Notes: generated from the sequence alone by a model not told the origin. A stretch of DNA of 38,384 nt from an uncultured Alistipes sp. (GCA_937895825.1 CALBKP010000021.1:1-38384); one strand, 5' to 3'; shown: positions 1 to 7,938, counted from the stretch's first letter. Numbers and translations: made by a program.

Positions 1-2130
1 CTTGTAGCGCAGATCCAACTCGATACCCATGTGGCGGGCATCAACACCGGTCATGTTTACACGAGCGTAGTCGCCGTTCGACATAAGCTTCGAACGAACG
101 TCGGCCTTATCCATCCAGAGCGTGTAGTAGGCATTCAGATTCAGCGCGAGTTTCTCCGAACGCAGACCGTAACCACCCTCTACCGAGAATACCTTCTCGT
201 TTACGGCATCGGGGTTGGTCATGTGGCTCGTCGTCGACTGGAGGAATGCACCACCCGAGAAGAAGGGGGCACGTGAGATGTAACCTACGTTAAGGAAGAG
301 GTTCGACGACTTGGTGAAGTTCCAGTTAGCACCAGCCTTAGCCGTAAAACCAACGAAGTTCATAGTCTCAGAGCGCTGGTGTGCCGCATCGTAGTAGAAG
401 CGGTCAACACGCCAGTAGCCAGTGTTCGACACCGAACCCGATACGAAGGCGTTAAACTTGTTCTTTGTCCACTCGAGCTGAGCAAATACACCCTCCTGGT
501 GTACGTGGCCGTCGTAGTCACGATATACGATGTCGCCCACGCCGAGCTTCTCGTACTTCCAGTTAGGATCGGCAGCAGCAGCGTTGTTCTCAGCCTTTAC
601 ATTCTTACGGTCACCATCGTCGATGAAGTATGCACCGTCGTAGAGGTCGATAATCTCGTTCTTGTGCTCACCGATGTAGTAACGCACGTCGACACCAGCC
701 GAGAGCTCCAAGCCAGGAGCAATCTCGTTAGTGTAGGTCGACAACAGACCATACCACATGTGGTCGTTCGAAGACTTCGACATAACCATACGCGAACCAT
801 CGGTGCTTGCTGCGTTCATATCCTGGATAGCACCATAGTCGAACGTACCATCCGACTTACGGAAGTTGTAGAGTAGTGTACCATTCGACGAGCCGTTCCA
901 CATAGCACGGTCAGCCGATGTACGACCCTGACCAGAGTAGCCGTAACCACGGCCGATAGATACGTAAACAGCCGTAGAGAGCGACGACTTGTAGTCAATC
1001 TGCCACTGGTGGTTCAACGAGATCTGAGGCTTGTGGTAGTGGTTAACCATTGACGAACGCTCCTTGCCATTATTGTCGAAACCGTAAACAGCATTGTAGC
1101 GATACTTGTTCTCCTCGCCAGTCCACTTAGCAACCTTATCCCACTCCTTGATCGAGAGACCTGCATAGAGGGGCTTACGCTGGTTGTGAGTCTGGGGCGA
1201 ACCAAAGGCGGTAAGAGAGAGCTGGTGGCGGTCGTTCAGACGCTTAGAGATGTTTACAAACCAGTTGTAGGCATCGTAGCCCGTACCCTGAACATAACCA
1301 TCACCCCAACGCTTAGCAAACAACACGCTCATTGCCCAGCCATTCTCCATAAGGCCTGTCGAGAGGCTGATAGCCATAGTGTTTGCACCGTCGTTACCAA
1401 CACCATAAGATACGGTACCACCCTTCTTAGCGTCGATAGTATTTGTAACGATGTTGATGGTACCACCAACCGAGGGTGACGAGATCTTCGAAGCACCCAT
1501 ACCGCGCTGTGTCTGCATCGAACGTGTCACATCCGAAAGACCGGCCCAGTTCGACCAGTAGACACCACCCCACTCCATATCGTTGACGGGGACACCGTTG
1601 ATCATAACGGCGATGTTAGCCGACTTAAAGCCTCGCATGTTGATCTTCGAGTCGCCATAACCACCACCATCCTTGGTAACATAGACACCAGGCGTTGACT
1701 TCAAGATCTCGGGGAACTCCTGGCCACCGAGCTTGAACTCGATCTCGTTAGCCGACACGGTTGATACCGCAACAGGCGTACGACGCTGCACAGCCACCGA
1801 CTGCGTGATAACCACGTCATCCATGGCGATAGCATCCTGCTCCATCTTGATAGTACCGAGGTTGTGACGCATACCTGCGGTGTTAACATCCAAGAGCTGA
1901 GTCTTGTAGTTTAGGTAGCTGATCTGCACCTGCTTCGCACCATCACGGAGCAATAGCTCAAAGCCACCCGACACGTCGGTAGTCGTACCCTGTGTCGTTT
2001 CGGGCACTACGATCGTTGCGCCGATCAGCGGCTGATCGTTCTCATCGACAACCGTACCCGTGACGATAGTCTGTGCCGAGGCTGCGAAGCCCACAACAAG
2101 ACCTAACATCAGAAGTAAAAGTCTCTTCAT
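1..2130 (-). CDS. TonB-dependent receptor, 3' end outside window
   Basis: Outer-membrane beta-barrel receptor that imports a ligand using TonB energy; the ligand is unknown. The ATG at 2130-2128 opens a frame that stays open to base 1, giving 710 codons with the C-terminus missing. Residues 1-20 form a signal peptide ending in ASAQ. Residues about 20-110 resemble a carboxypeptidase-regulatory-like (CarboxypepD_reg) domain (TGTVVDENDQPLIGATI). Residues about 120-255 form the plug, with TPGVYVTKDGGGYGDSKINM, then RGF, INGVPVNDMEWGGVYWSNW and GGTINIVTNT. Barrel strands rich in Tyr, Trp and Asn follow. The plug wording fits the general Bacteroidetes TonB receptor family rather than a classical SusC, and no SusD partner is visible, although the downstream side is cut off. 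It is transcribed away from the recombinase gene from its own promoter. Confidence 0.93.
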   Translation of the reverse strand, partial: MKRLLLLMLGLVVGFAASAQTIVTGTVVDENDQPLIGATIVVPETTQGTTTDVSGGFELLLRDGAKQVQISYLNYKTQLLDVNTAGMRHNLGTIKMEQDAIAMDDVVITQSVAVQRRTPVAVSTVSANEIEFKLGGQEFPEILKSTPGVYVTKDGGGYGDSKINMRGFKSANIAVMINGVPVNDMEWGGVYWSNWAGLSDVTRSMQTQRGMGASKISSPSVGGTINIVTNTIDAKKGGTVSYGVGNDGANTMAISLSTGLMENGWAMSVLFAKRWGDGYVQGTGYDAYNWFVNISKRLNDRHQLSLTAFGSPQTHNQRKPLYAGLSIKEWDKVAKWTGEENKYRYNAVYGFDNNGKERSSMVNHYHKPQISLNHQWQIDYKSSLSTAVYVSIGRGYGYSGQGRTSADRAMWNGSSNGTLLYNFRKSDGTFDYGAIQDMNAASTDGSRMVMSKSSNDHMWYGLLSTYTNEIAPGLELSAGVDVRYYIGEHKNEIIDLYDGAYFIDDGDRKNVKAENNAAAADPNWKYEKLGVGDIVYRDYDGHVHQEGVFAQLEWTKNKFNAFVSGSVSNTGYWRVDRFYYDAAHQRSETMNFVGFTAKAGANWNFTKSSNLFLNVGYISRAPFFSGGAFLQSTTSHMTNPDAVNEKVFSVEGGYGLRSEKLALNLNAYYTLWMDKADVRSKLMSNGDYARVNMTGVDARHMGIELDLRYK

Positions 2131-2195
2131 AAGCAAAAATTTAATTAAGTAAAATGTGTATGTTTTATCTAAATTAGTCGCTGCACAAATTACTG

Positions 2196-2210
2196 CACAC
2201 CTAAGGTGTG
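2196..2210. repeat. 15-bp palindrome in the receptor leader
   Basis: CACACCTAAGGTGTG is a perfect dyad except for its central base. It lies about 17 bp downstream of the -7 box of the receptor promoter, so it falls in the first transcribed bases. That position suits an operator or an RNA hairpin. No regulator is identifiable from sequence alone. Confidence 0.55.
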
Positions 2211-2227
2211 ACCCAAATTGAACATTG

Positions 2228-2259
2228 CAAAGATAGCTCAGATAGATTGAACCTCCAAA
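2228..2259 (-). promoter_or_regulatory. Bacteroidetes-type promoter for the TonB receptor
   Basis: Read on the minus strand, TTTG (2259-2256) is followed by a 20-bp spacer and TATCTTTG (2235-2228), a perfect TAnnTTTG -7 box. The start codon is about 98 bp downstream, leaving an untranslated leader of roughly 90 nt that contains the 2196-2210 palindrome. Confidence 0.75.
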
Positions 2260-2433
2260 CCTTTGCACATTAAATTAATATTAAAATAGAGATACATAAA
2301 TGATAATTGACACATCCTGCTAAAAAAAATAACCTGGCTATATGTAAGTTAAACCTAAAATAAACACCATTACACAAATTTGGGAATGATCTTTTATTTA
2401 GTTTCAATTATTAACCAAAAACACGATTGTAGT

Positions 2434-3642
2434 ATGGCAACAGTAAAAATCAAGTTTCGTCCATCGACCATTGATGGAGAAGTAGGCTCAATTTTCTATC
2501 AAGTAATTCACAAACGCATAGCCCGTCAGCAAAAGACCGACTACTACCTCTACGCCCACGAGTGGGACGAGAGAAGATCAAGGATCGTTTTACCCCAATT
2601 CAACACATTGCGACGACTCTATCTCTCAGAGCTTAGCGATAAAGTAGAGCAGGATGCCAAGCACCTACAAAACATCATCTCCGATTTAGAGCAATGCGCT
2701 TGTGAGTTCACATCAGATGATGTTATAAGCAGATTTATCTCCAACAAGAGCAATAGCTCAATCTTCTCGTTCATGGAGGGGATGATAGACAACCTCAAAA
2801 AAATGGGTAAGATACGAACTTCAGAGACATACACCGCAACACTTCGCAGCTTCAAACATTTTCGCGAGAATAATGACATGGATTGGAGCGATATGGACAC
2901 AGATATAATGATGGCCTACGAAGCCCATCTACGAAATAAAGGGCTGAGTGCCAATAGTTCATCGTTCTATATACGCAACCTTCGAGCTGCCTACAACCGC
3001 GCTGTGGACAAAGGGCTTGCCACACAAAAGTTCCCATTTAAACATGTCTATACGGGCGTGGATAAGACCATTAAACGAGCTGTTCCGCTCAAGGTCATTA
3101 AACAGATTAAGGAGCTTGATTTCTCCGCACGTCCATCATTCGATTTTGCCCGCGATATGTTCCTCTTCTCGTTCTACACCCGTGGCATGTCATTCGTAGA
3201 CATGGCCTACCTCCAAAAAAGAGATTTAGCGAATGGAACTCTCTCCTATCACCGACGAAAAACTGGCCAAAAACTGATGATAAAATGGGAAAAATGTATG
3301 CAGGAAATTGTAGATAAATATGACAGTAATGGATCAAATTATCTACTCCCGATAATCAAACCACGAAGCCAGATTGAGGAACGCAGACAGTACATCTACG
3401 CAGCACATAACATCAATCGTTGTCTAAAAATCATCGGCCGAGATTTAGGGCTTCCGCTCTCACTCACTATGTATGTTGCACGCCATTCATGGGCAAGCAT
3501 CGCCAAGAGCAAGAATGTACCACTTGCAGTCATCAGCGAGGGTATGGGACATGATTCAGAGGCTACCACACGCATATACCTCGCATCCTTGGACACGATG
3601 GCAATTGATAAAGCAAATAGTATGATAATAAATTCCCTGTAA
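2434..3642 (+). CDS. Tyrosine site-specific recombinase (putative fimbrial promoter invertase)
   Basis: Phage-integrase-family recombinase of 402 residues counted from the ATG at 2434. An in-frame ATG at 2380 is possible, but MATVKIKF is the usual start of this family. The N-terminal part contains the Bacteroidetes integrase arm and a SAM-like core-binding domain (about residues 110-220). The catalytic domain shows Arg250 (FYTRGMSF), Lys276 (RRKTGQ), Arg350-His351 (YVARHSW), His373 (GMGHDS) and Tyr382 (RIYL). The first His of the HxxR box is Tyr347, as is usual in Bacteroidetes members. The stop codon lies 2 bp from a 15-bp inverted repeat whose partner is 242 bp away, with a promoter between them. 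From this position I infer that the enzyme inverts that segment. No excisionase, plasmid or transfer genes are nearby, so a simple mobile-element integrase is less likely. Confidence 0.9.
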   Translation: MATVKIKFRPSTIDGEVGSIFYQVIHKRIARQQKTDYYLYAHEWDERRSRIVLPQFNTLRRLYLSELSDKVEQDAKHLQNIISDLEQCACEFTSDDVISRFISNKSNSSIFSFMEGMIDNLKKMGKIRTSETYTATLRSFKHFRENNDMDWSDMDTDIMMAYEAHLRNKGLSANSSSFYIRNLRAAYNRAVDKGLATQKFPFKHVYTGVDKTIKRAVPLKVIKQIKELDFSARPSFDFARDMFLFSFYTRGMSFVDMAYLQKRDLANGTLSYHRRKTGQKLMIKWEKCMQEIVDKYDSNGSNYLLPIIKPRSQIEERRQYIYAAHNINRCLKIIGRDLGLPLSLTMYVARHSWASIAKSKNVPLAVISEGMGHDSEATTRIYLASLDTMAIDKANSMIINSL

Positions 3643-3644
3643 AC

Positions 3645-3659
3645 TCTCTTTATGAGAGA
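3645..3659 (+). repeat. Left inverted repeat of the invertible element
   Basis: TCTCTTTATGAGAGA, two bases after the recombinase stop codon. The internal dyad extends to CTCTCT/AGAGAG (3644-3660) around TTATG. It is identical over 15 bp to the reverse complement of 3902-3916. Confidence 0.85.
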
Positions 3660-3772
3660 GATTTACATAAAACTTACACATTGATAATAAGTCACTTCTA
3701 CAACTCGTATTAGAATATTTGCACAACAATTGGTGTTTTTCTTTCAACGAAATCGAAATTTTCTAAAACATT

Positions 3773-3787
3773 TTTCTCATAAAGTCT
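3773..3787 (-). repeat. Degenerate internal copy of the recombination repeat
   Basis: This site matches the right repeat at 11 of 15 positions, sharing the central CTCATAAAG core and the same orientation as 3902-3916. It overlaps the -33 box of the invertible promoter, so recombinase binding here could also affect transcription. The match could be chance in AT-rich sequence. Confidence 0.35.
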
Positions 3788-3816
3788 TGCAAATCGTCTA
3801 AAAATACGTATCTTTG
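3786..3816 (+). promoter_or_regulatory. Invertible promoter for the fimbrial operon
   Basis: CTTG (3786-3789), a 19-bp spacer and TATCTTTG (3809-3816) match the Bacteroidetes sigma factor pattern. Transcription would start near 3822 and run rightward, leaving a leader of about 300 nt before the first fimbrial start codon at 4121. No better promoter is visible between the right repeat and 4121. Confidence 0.75.
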
Positions 3817-3830
3817 CACCTAAGTTCATA

Positions 3831-3845
3831 TCTCTCATAGCGAGA
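3831..3845 (-). repeat. Second internal copy of the recombination repeat
   Basis: TCTCTCATAGCGAGA matches the right repeat TCTCTCATAAAGAGA at 13 of 15 positions and has the same orientation. It lies just downstream of the -7 box. Recombination with the left repeat would invert a shorter segment that still carries the promoter. Confidence 0.5.
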
Positions 3846-3848
3846 AGG

Positions 3849-3891
3849 TTGTACAATGTTGCTCTTGGCTCCTTTAGGGGGTTTGTACAAT
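3849..3891 (+). repeat. Pair of TTGTACAAT direct repeats
   Basis: TTGTACAAT occurs at 3849-3857 and again at 3883-3891, 34 bp apart. Each contains the palindrome TTGTACAA. They lie downstream of the predicted transcription start but inside the invertible segment, so they could be operator half-sites or leader RNA elements. Their function is not known. Confidence 0.5.
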
Positions 3892-3901
3892 AGCGGTAAT
3901 T

Positions 3902-3916
3902 TCTCTCATAAAGAGA
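3902..3916 (-). repeat. Right inverted repeat of the invertible element
   Basis: TCTCTCATAAAGAGA, the exact reverse complement of 3645-3659. The internal dyad extends to TTCTCT/AGAGAA (3901-3917). The bases just outside the 15-bp core differ between the two copies, so the exchange point should lie within the core. Confidence 0.85.
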
Positions 3917-3961
3917 ATATGAAAATACGACAGTTATATTTTGTGTCGATGGAGCCATATG

Positions 3962-3999
3962 TGATTGATTATCAAGTACTGCTATGGTAGAATCAATCA
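3962..3999 (+). other. Stem-loop in the fimbrial operon leader
   Basis: TGATTGATT (3962-3970) pairs with AATCAATCA (3991-3999) across a 20-nt loop. It lies outside the invertible segment, within the predicted 300-nt leader, so it would be present in the ON transcript. It has no U-tract and is not a simple terminator. A second, weaker dyad (ACCC/GGGT) sits near 4065-4077. Confidence 0.5.
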
Positions 4000-4009
4000 A
4001 TATGAGAGA
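3995..4009 (+). repeat. Half-site resembling the left inverted repeat
   Basis: TATGAGAGA at 4001-4009 reproduces the right half of the left repeat in the same orientation; the full 15-bp alignment has 11 matches. It sits beyond the right boundary of the element. It may be a relic or a binding-only site. Confidence 0.35.
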
Positions 4010-4120
4010 TGTGTGATTACAGAGGATAATTTGATATTGTGATTTGGAATGTGGAGGAGTGCATACCCAAAATGGGTGCATTGTCTTCGCACATTTCGTA
4101 TATAATATGTAACAAGACTT

Positions 4121-4720
4121 ATGATGAAAAACTTTTTCAAGCGAACACTCATTCTTTTGACGATGTTCGTTGTTGGTCTATCAGAGAGTGCAAAAGCTCA
4201 AGAGATTGGCATCAAGAGCAATCTCCTATCTGATGCCTTTCTAAATATCAACTTGGGAGCTGAGGTGGGCTTAGCTCCCAAGTGGACTATGGATGTTTCG
4301 GGACAGTTCAACGCATGGGACCTGTCGCACAATCGCCGCTGGAAGCACTGGGCACTCCAGCCCGAGGCTCGCTACTGGCTGTGTGACCGTTTTGCAGGCC
4401 ATTTCTTTGGCTTGCACCTCCACGGCGGCCAGTATAACGTTGGCGGATTCAACGGCATGATCAACTTCCTCGGCTCAGATGCCCGCAAGCTCGAAAATTC
4501 TCGCTACCAGGGTTGGTTCGCTGGCGCTGGTGTGGCATACGGCTATGCGTGGGTGCTGGGTCGCCACTGGAACCTCGAGGCAGAGCTCGGCGTTGGCTAC
4601 TCATATACGCGCTACGACCGCTTCCGATGTGCTGGATGTGGTAAGCGTGTGGAGGTAAACGTGCCACACCACTACGTTGGCATTACCAAGTTAGCAATCA
4701 ATTTAGTTTACCTGTTTTAA
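4121..4720 (+). CDS. DUF3575 family outer-membrane protein, first gene of the fimbrial operon
   Basis: A 199-residue exported protein. The signal peptide runs to about residue 26 (ESAKAQ). The mature part has alternating beta-strands typical of DUF3575: IKSNLLSDAFLNINLGAEV near the start, a central LQPEARYWLC and a terminal HYVGITKLAINLVYLF strand ending in Phe, like small outer-membrane barrels. A CAGC pair lies at about residues 170-173. DUF3575 genes commonly head Mfa/Fim-type loci in Bacteroidales and may help pilus export or anchoring, but their exact role is not established. Two ATGs in tandem (4121 and 4124) make the start ambiguous by one residue. It is followed 12 bp later by the DUF3868 gene. 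Confidence 0.85.
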   Translation: MMKNFFKRTLILLTMFVVGLSESAKAQEIGIKSNLLSDAFLNINLGAEVGLAPKWTMDVSGQFNAWDLSHNRRWKHWALQPEARYWLCDRFAGHFFGLHLHGGQYNVGGFNGMINFLGSDARKLENSRYQGWFAGAGVAYGYAWVLGRHWNLEAELGVGYSYTRYDRFRCAGCGKRVEVNVPHHYVGITKLAINLVYLF

Positions 4721-4732
4721 TTTACGTTAAGT

Positions 4733-6157
4733 ATGAAGAAGATAGGATGCATAATATTGGCTATTATATGTTTTAGCATATCGGCCGAAGCACAGATTGC
4801 TAAGCAAAACATCGTTGACGGTGTATCGGTTGACAGTCTCTCAATAGAGCGTTCTGGTCGATTCATCGTTGTAGATATGACCTTGGATCTCAACGAGCTT
4901 GATGTGAGGAGCAATAGTGCCGTGCTGCTCACACCGCATTTGTCGAACGACTCTATCACTAAGGAGTTGCAGTCGGTTGGTGTCTACGGCAAAAAACGTT
5001 ACTTCTACTACCTCCGCAACTACAACAGCATGCTCACTGGCAACGAGGAGCAGAGCTTCAGGGCTGCGCAGAAGCCCAGCGAGGTTGCATACCACTATGT
5101 CATGCCCTACGAGGAGTGGATGAACGGCTCGGAGCTATCGCTCCACCGCAGCGTCTACGGCTGTAATAACACCCTTCTTGCCGAGCAGGAGGGTATTCTT
5201 TGCCGACATAAGGAGGAATTCTTCCCCGAACTCGTCTATATCCGCCCCACTGCCGATAGCGTTAAGTTCTTCGCACTTTCAGGCTCGGCATATATCGACT
5301 TCCCCGTGGATAAGACTATCATCTACCCCGACTACCGTCGTAACACCGTCGAGCTTGGCAAGATTCAGGCCACAATCGACTCCGTAAAGAACGATCAGGA
5401 TATAACCATCACCTCAGTATGGTTGAAGGGTCACGCTTCGCCCGAGAGCCCCTACACTCATAATAGGGATCTGGCTATCGGCCGTACCGAGGCGTTAAAG
5501 CAGTACATCAAGCAGTTATACAGCTTTGAAGATGGACTCATCGCCACGGACTACGAGCCTGAGGATTGGACAGGCCTACGCAAATATGTCGAGGAGTCTA
5601 ACTTAGAGCATCGCACCGAGATCCTCGCCATGATTGATGGCGATCTGCAGCCCGATGCCAAGGAGACAAAGATCAAGCGCACATACCCCAAGGAGTACAA
5701 GTTCCTTTTGCAAAACTGTTATCCCGCACTGCGACATACGGACTACCGCATCGAGTACACCATCCGCGTATATACCGATATTGAGGAGATTAAGCGCATC
5801 ATGCTCGAGCAGCCACAGAAGCTGAGCCTCAACGAGCTATACCTCGTTGCACAGAGCTACGAGCCAGGTAGCGAGGAGTTCTCCGACGTATTCGAGACCG
5901 CCGTGCGTCTGTTCCCGAAGGATGCCATCGCCAACTTAAATGCTGCAAATGCCGCGATGTATCGCGGTGATTTGTCGGCAGCGGAAGAGTACCTCACCAA
6001 AGCTGGCGATTCACCCGAGGCCGTCTATGCCCGTGGTGCATTGGCCATCCGCAAGGGCGAATACGACATTGCTCGCGGCTATATGGCACAGGCCAAGGCT
6101 CTCGGACTTAAGCAGGCCGAGAAGACCCTCCACGAGCTTGAGCAAGGCAGACGATAA
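4733..6157 (+). CDS. DUF3868 / OmpA-like / TPR protein of the fimbrial operon
   Basis: A 474-residue periplasmic or outer-membrane protein. A signal peptide (about residues 1-20, ending AEAQ) is followed by a DUF3868-type N-terminal domain (about 20-130). An OmpA-like region (about 175-290) carries SVWLKGHASPESPYTHN and an RDLAIGRTEALKQYI helix, the pattern that binds peptidoglycan. TPR-like helices occupy about 365-470 (VRLFPKDAIANLNAANAAMY, AAEEYLTKAGDSPEAVYARG). The domain order fits a protein that fixes the pilus machinery to the cell wall. Its partner upstream is the DUF3575 protein, and the two families co-occur in Bacteroidales fimbrial loci. A biochemical role has not been shown, so assembly or anchoring is inferred. 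Confidence 0.85.
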   Translation: MKKIGCIILAIICFSISAEAQIAKQNIVDGVSVDSLSIERSGRFIVVDMTLDLNELDVRSNSAVLLTPHLSNDSITKELQSVGVYGKKRYFYYLRNYNSMLTGNEEQSFRAAQKPSEVAYHYVMPYEEWMNGSELSLHRSVYGCNNTLLAEQEGILCRHKEEFFPELVYIRPTADSVKFFALSGSAYIDFPVDKTIIYPDYRRNTVELGKIQATIDSVKNDQDITITSVWLKGHASPESPYTHNRDLAIGRTEALKQYIKQLYSFEDGLIATDYEPEDWTGLRKYVEESNLEHRTEILAMIDGDLQPDAKETKIKRTYPKEYKFLLQNCYPALRHTDYRIEYTIRVYTDIEEIKRIMLEQPQKLSLNELYLVAQSYEPGSEEFSDVFETAVRLFPKDAIANLNAANAAMYRGDLSAAEEYLTKAGDSPEAVYARGALAIRKGEYDIARGYMAQAKALGLKQAEKTLHELEQGRR

Positions 6158-6219
6158 TGTAACGTAAGACTATAAAAACCAAAACAAATTTTTACATAAA
6201 CACTTAAAAACAAACACTT

Positions 6220-7911
6220 ATGAAAAAACTTAATTTATTTTTAGGTTTGGTGGCATGCGCTCTTGTAGGTGCATGTACGAATGATGGTGTGGAGAACAAT
6301 GTTTCCAACACATTCCCCGCAAATCAGGCTTTCATCAACGTTCGTCTCTCTGACGTTGGCTCGATGGGTACACGTGGTACCGATGGTGGCTACGAGTATG
6401 GTTCGGCTGACGAGCACGCAGTAAAGACTGCACACTTCTACTTCTACGATAACGCTGGTCTCTTCGTATCTGAGGGTAGCGCATGGAATGGTGGTAATGC
6501 AAGCGATAAGAATCCCGCAGAGAACATCGAGTTCCGCAGCAACACTGTTGTTGTTTTGGAGAACTTGGAGGGTAAGGGCTATCCTAACTACATGGTAACA
6601 GTTCTTAACAAGCCTGCTAACTTCACTGCACCTCAGACTCTTGACGAGATGGAGAAGTTGTTGGTTGATGGTATCACTACAACTGCTGACGAGAAGACTT
6701 ATTTCACAATGAGTACCTCAAGCTACAAGCGTGACGATAACACTAAGTATTTCGTAACACCTATCACCGAGGATAACTTCACATTGGAGCCCGTTGACGT
6801 TGGTAACATCACAAACTACGTTGAGGTTTACGTAGAGCGTCTTGCAGCAAAGGTAACTTTGGGCGTTAGCAGCGAGCTTACTTCAAAGACTATCGAGGGT
6901 AAGGATGGCGTATTCTATCCTATCACCTCTACCGTTGCTGGTGATGACAACGATGAGACCACCATTGCAAATGAGAACTTGTTGATTCAGTTCCGCGGCT
7001 GGAAGCTTAACGGTACTGCTAACAAGTCACACATCGTTAAGAACATCAACACTGCATGGACTGACCAGGAGTTGGGCTTCGCTTGGAACAAGGCTGCAGA
7101 CTTCCGCAGCTTCTGGGGTAAGTCTTTCAACTATGGCGTTGGCACCTACACTTACGGTGTAAATGGCGATAACTGTCCTTTGACTTATGTTAACTTGAAC
7201 GACAACTTGGTAGAGGTTGGCAAGAGCACATACTGCGCTGAGAACACCAACACTGCTACTGTATTGAACACCGAGGGTAACAACCCCGCAGCTATCACCA
7301 GCATCCTTTTGAAGGCTGTTGTTTGCGATGCAGAGGGTAACGCTCTTGACCTCGTACGCTACAATGGTGTGCTCTTCGAGGACGAGCAGTTCTTGAGCTA
7401 CGTTCTTAACGTAATGAACTCAAACGGCAACTGGAACGTATGGGTAGCTGGCGAGAATGGCACTTATACTCAGTTGGATGAGACTGGCGTTGAGTTGGTA
7501 AAGAATGGCTCTGGCGTTAAGGTTCAGTTGAAGGCTGGTCAGACATTATATACAAAGGTTGCTGAGGGTCAGTTCGAGACTATCGCTGACGTTACAGCTA
7601 TCAACGATAAGTTGGGCGCTACATGCACTGGCGCTATCGGCTACAAGGGAGGTGAGATGTTCTACAACATTCCTATCGAGCACTTGAACCCCATCGAGGC
7701 AGATGCAACTACTCTCGAGGAGGCTAACTACGGTATCGTTCGTAACCACCACTACGTAATCAACATCACCAAGTTGGATAAGGTTGGTAAGGGTATCTTC
7801 ACTCCTGAGGAGGAGATCGTTCCCGATGACACCGACAAGGATACTTACGCTATCGGCGCTAAGATCAATATCCTCTCTTGGAAGGTTGTTAACCAGAATG
7901 TTGAGCTATAA
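6220..7911 (+). CDS. Mfa1-family major fimbrial subunit (type V pilus lipoprotein)
   Basis: A 563-residue structural pilin precursor. The lipobox LVGAC puts the lipidated Cys at residue 19, so it is exported as a lipoprotein. In Mfa1/FimA fimbriae an Arg-specific protease removes an N-terminal strand on the surface and opens a groove for donor-strand polymerisation. Arg52 (MGTRGTDGG) is a plausible cleavage point. The N-terminal domain contains VKTAHFYFYDNAG, and the C-terminus ends ILSWKVVNQNVEL, the usual terminal strand of this family. Codon use is markedly more uniform (GTT, GCT, AAC, AAG, TAC, GAG) than in adjoining genes, which suggests high expression. A strong hairpin follows at 7939-7969. 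The call of major subunit rests on family, position and codon bias together. Confidence 0.88.
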   Translation: MKKLNLFLGLVACALVGACTNDGVENNVSNTFPANQAFINVRLSDVGSMGTRGTDGGYEYGSADEHAVKTAHFYFYDNAGLFVSEGSAWNGGNASDKNPAENIEFRSNTVVVLENLEGKGYPNYMVTVLNKPANFTAPQTLDEMEKLLVDGITTTADEKTYFTMSTSSYKRDDNTKYFVTPITEDNFTLEPVDVGNITNYVEVYVERLAAKVTLGVSSELTSKTIEGKDGVFYPITSTVAGDDNDETTIANENLLIQFRGWKLNGTANKSHIVKNINTAWTDQELGFAWNKAADFRSFWGKSFNYGVGTYTYGVNGDNCPLTYVNLNDNLVEVGKSTYCAENTNTATVLNTEGNNPAAITSILLKAVVCDAEGNALDLVRYNGVLFEDEQFLSYVLNVMNSNGNWNVWVAGENGTYTQLDETGVELVKNGSGVKVQLKAGQTLYTKVAEGQFETIADVTAINDKLGATCTGAIGYKGGEMFYNIPIEHLNPIEADATTLEEANYGIVRNHHYVINITKLDKVGKGIFTPEEEIVPDDTDKDTYAIGAKINILSWKVVNQNVEL

Positions 7912-7938
7912 TCTGCTCTAACATCCTAACATCGTCTG

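Larger units (their letters stand above)
3645..3916. other. Putative invertible promoter element (phase switch), ON orientation
   Basis: A 242-bp segment (3660-3901) lies between exact inverted copies of TCTCTTTATGAGAGA at 3645-3659 and 3902-3916. It is AT-rich, contains no gene, and carries a good promoter (3786-3816) pointing at the fimbrial operon. Each boundary copy is itself a dyad, with six-base arms around the asymmetric centre TTATG, which is what a tyrosine recombinase core site looks like. Inversion would move the -7 box to about 3745-3752 on the minus strand, facing the recombinase gene. Recombinase-controlled invertible promoters upstream of surface-structure operons are established in Bacteroidales; this particular element is inferred. 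Confidence 0.8.

Noticed and set aside
379..876. 165-codon open frame on plus inside the TonB receptor gene
   Set aside because: It is antisense to clear receptor barrel sequence and is explained by the codon use of the real gene.
2434..3642. Recombinase as integrase of a mobile element or conjugative transposon
   Set aside because: No transfer, excision or relaxase genes, no tRNA target and no flanking direct repeats are visible. The inverted repeats and promoter next to it explain it better as a local invertase.
3710..4081. 123-codon open frame on the minus strand across the invertible region
   Set aside because: It spans the right inverted repeat and the leader, has no recognisable domain or promoter, and would be broken by inversion.
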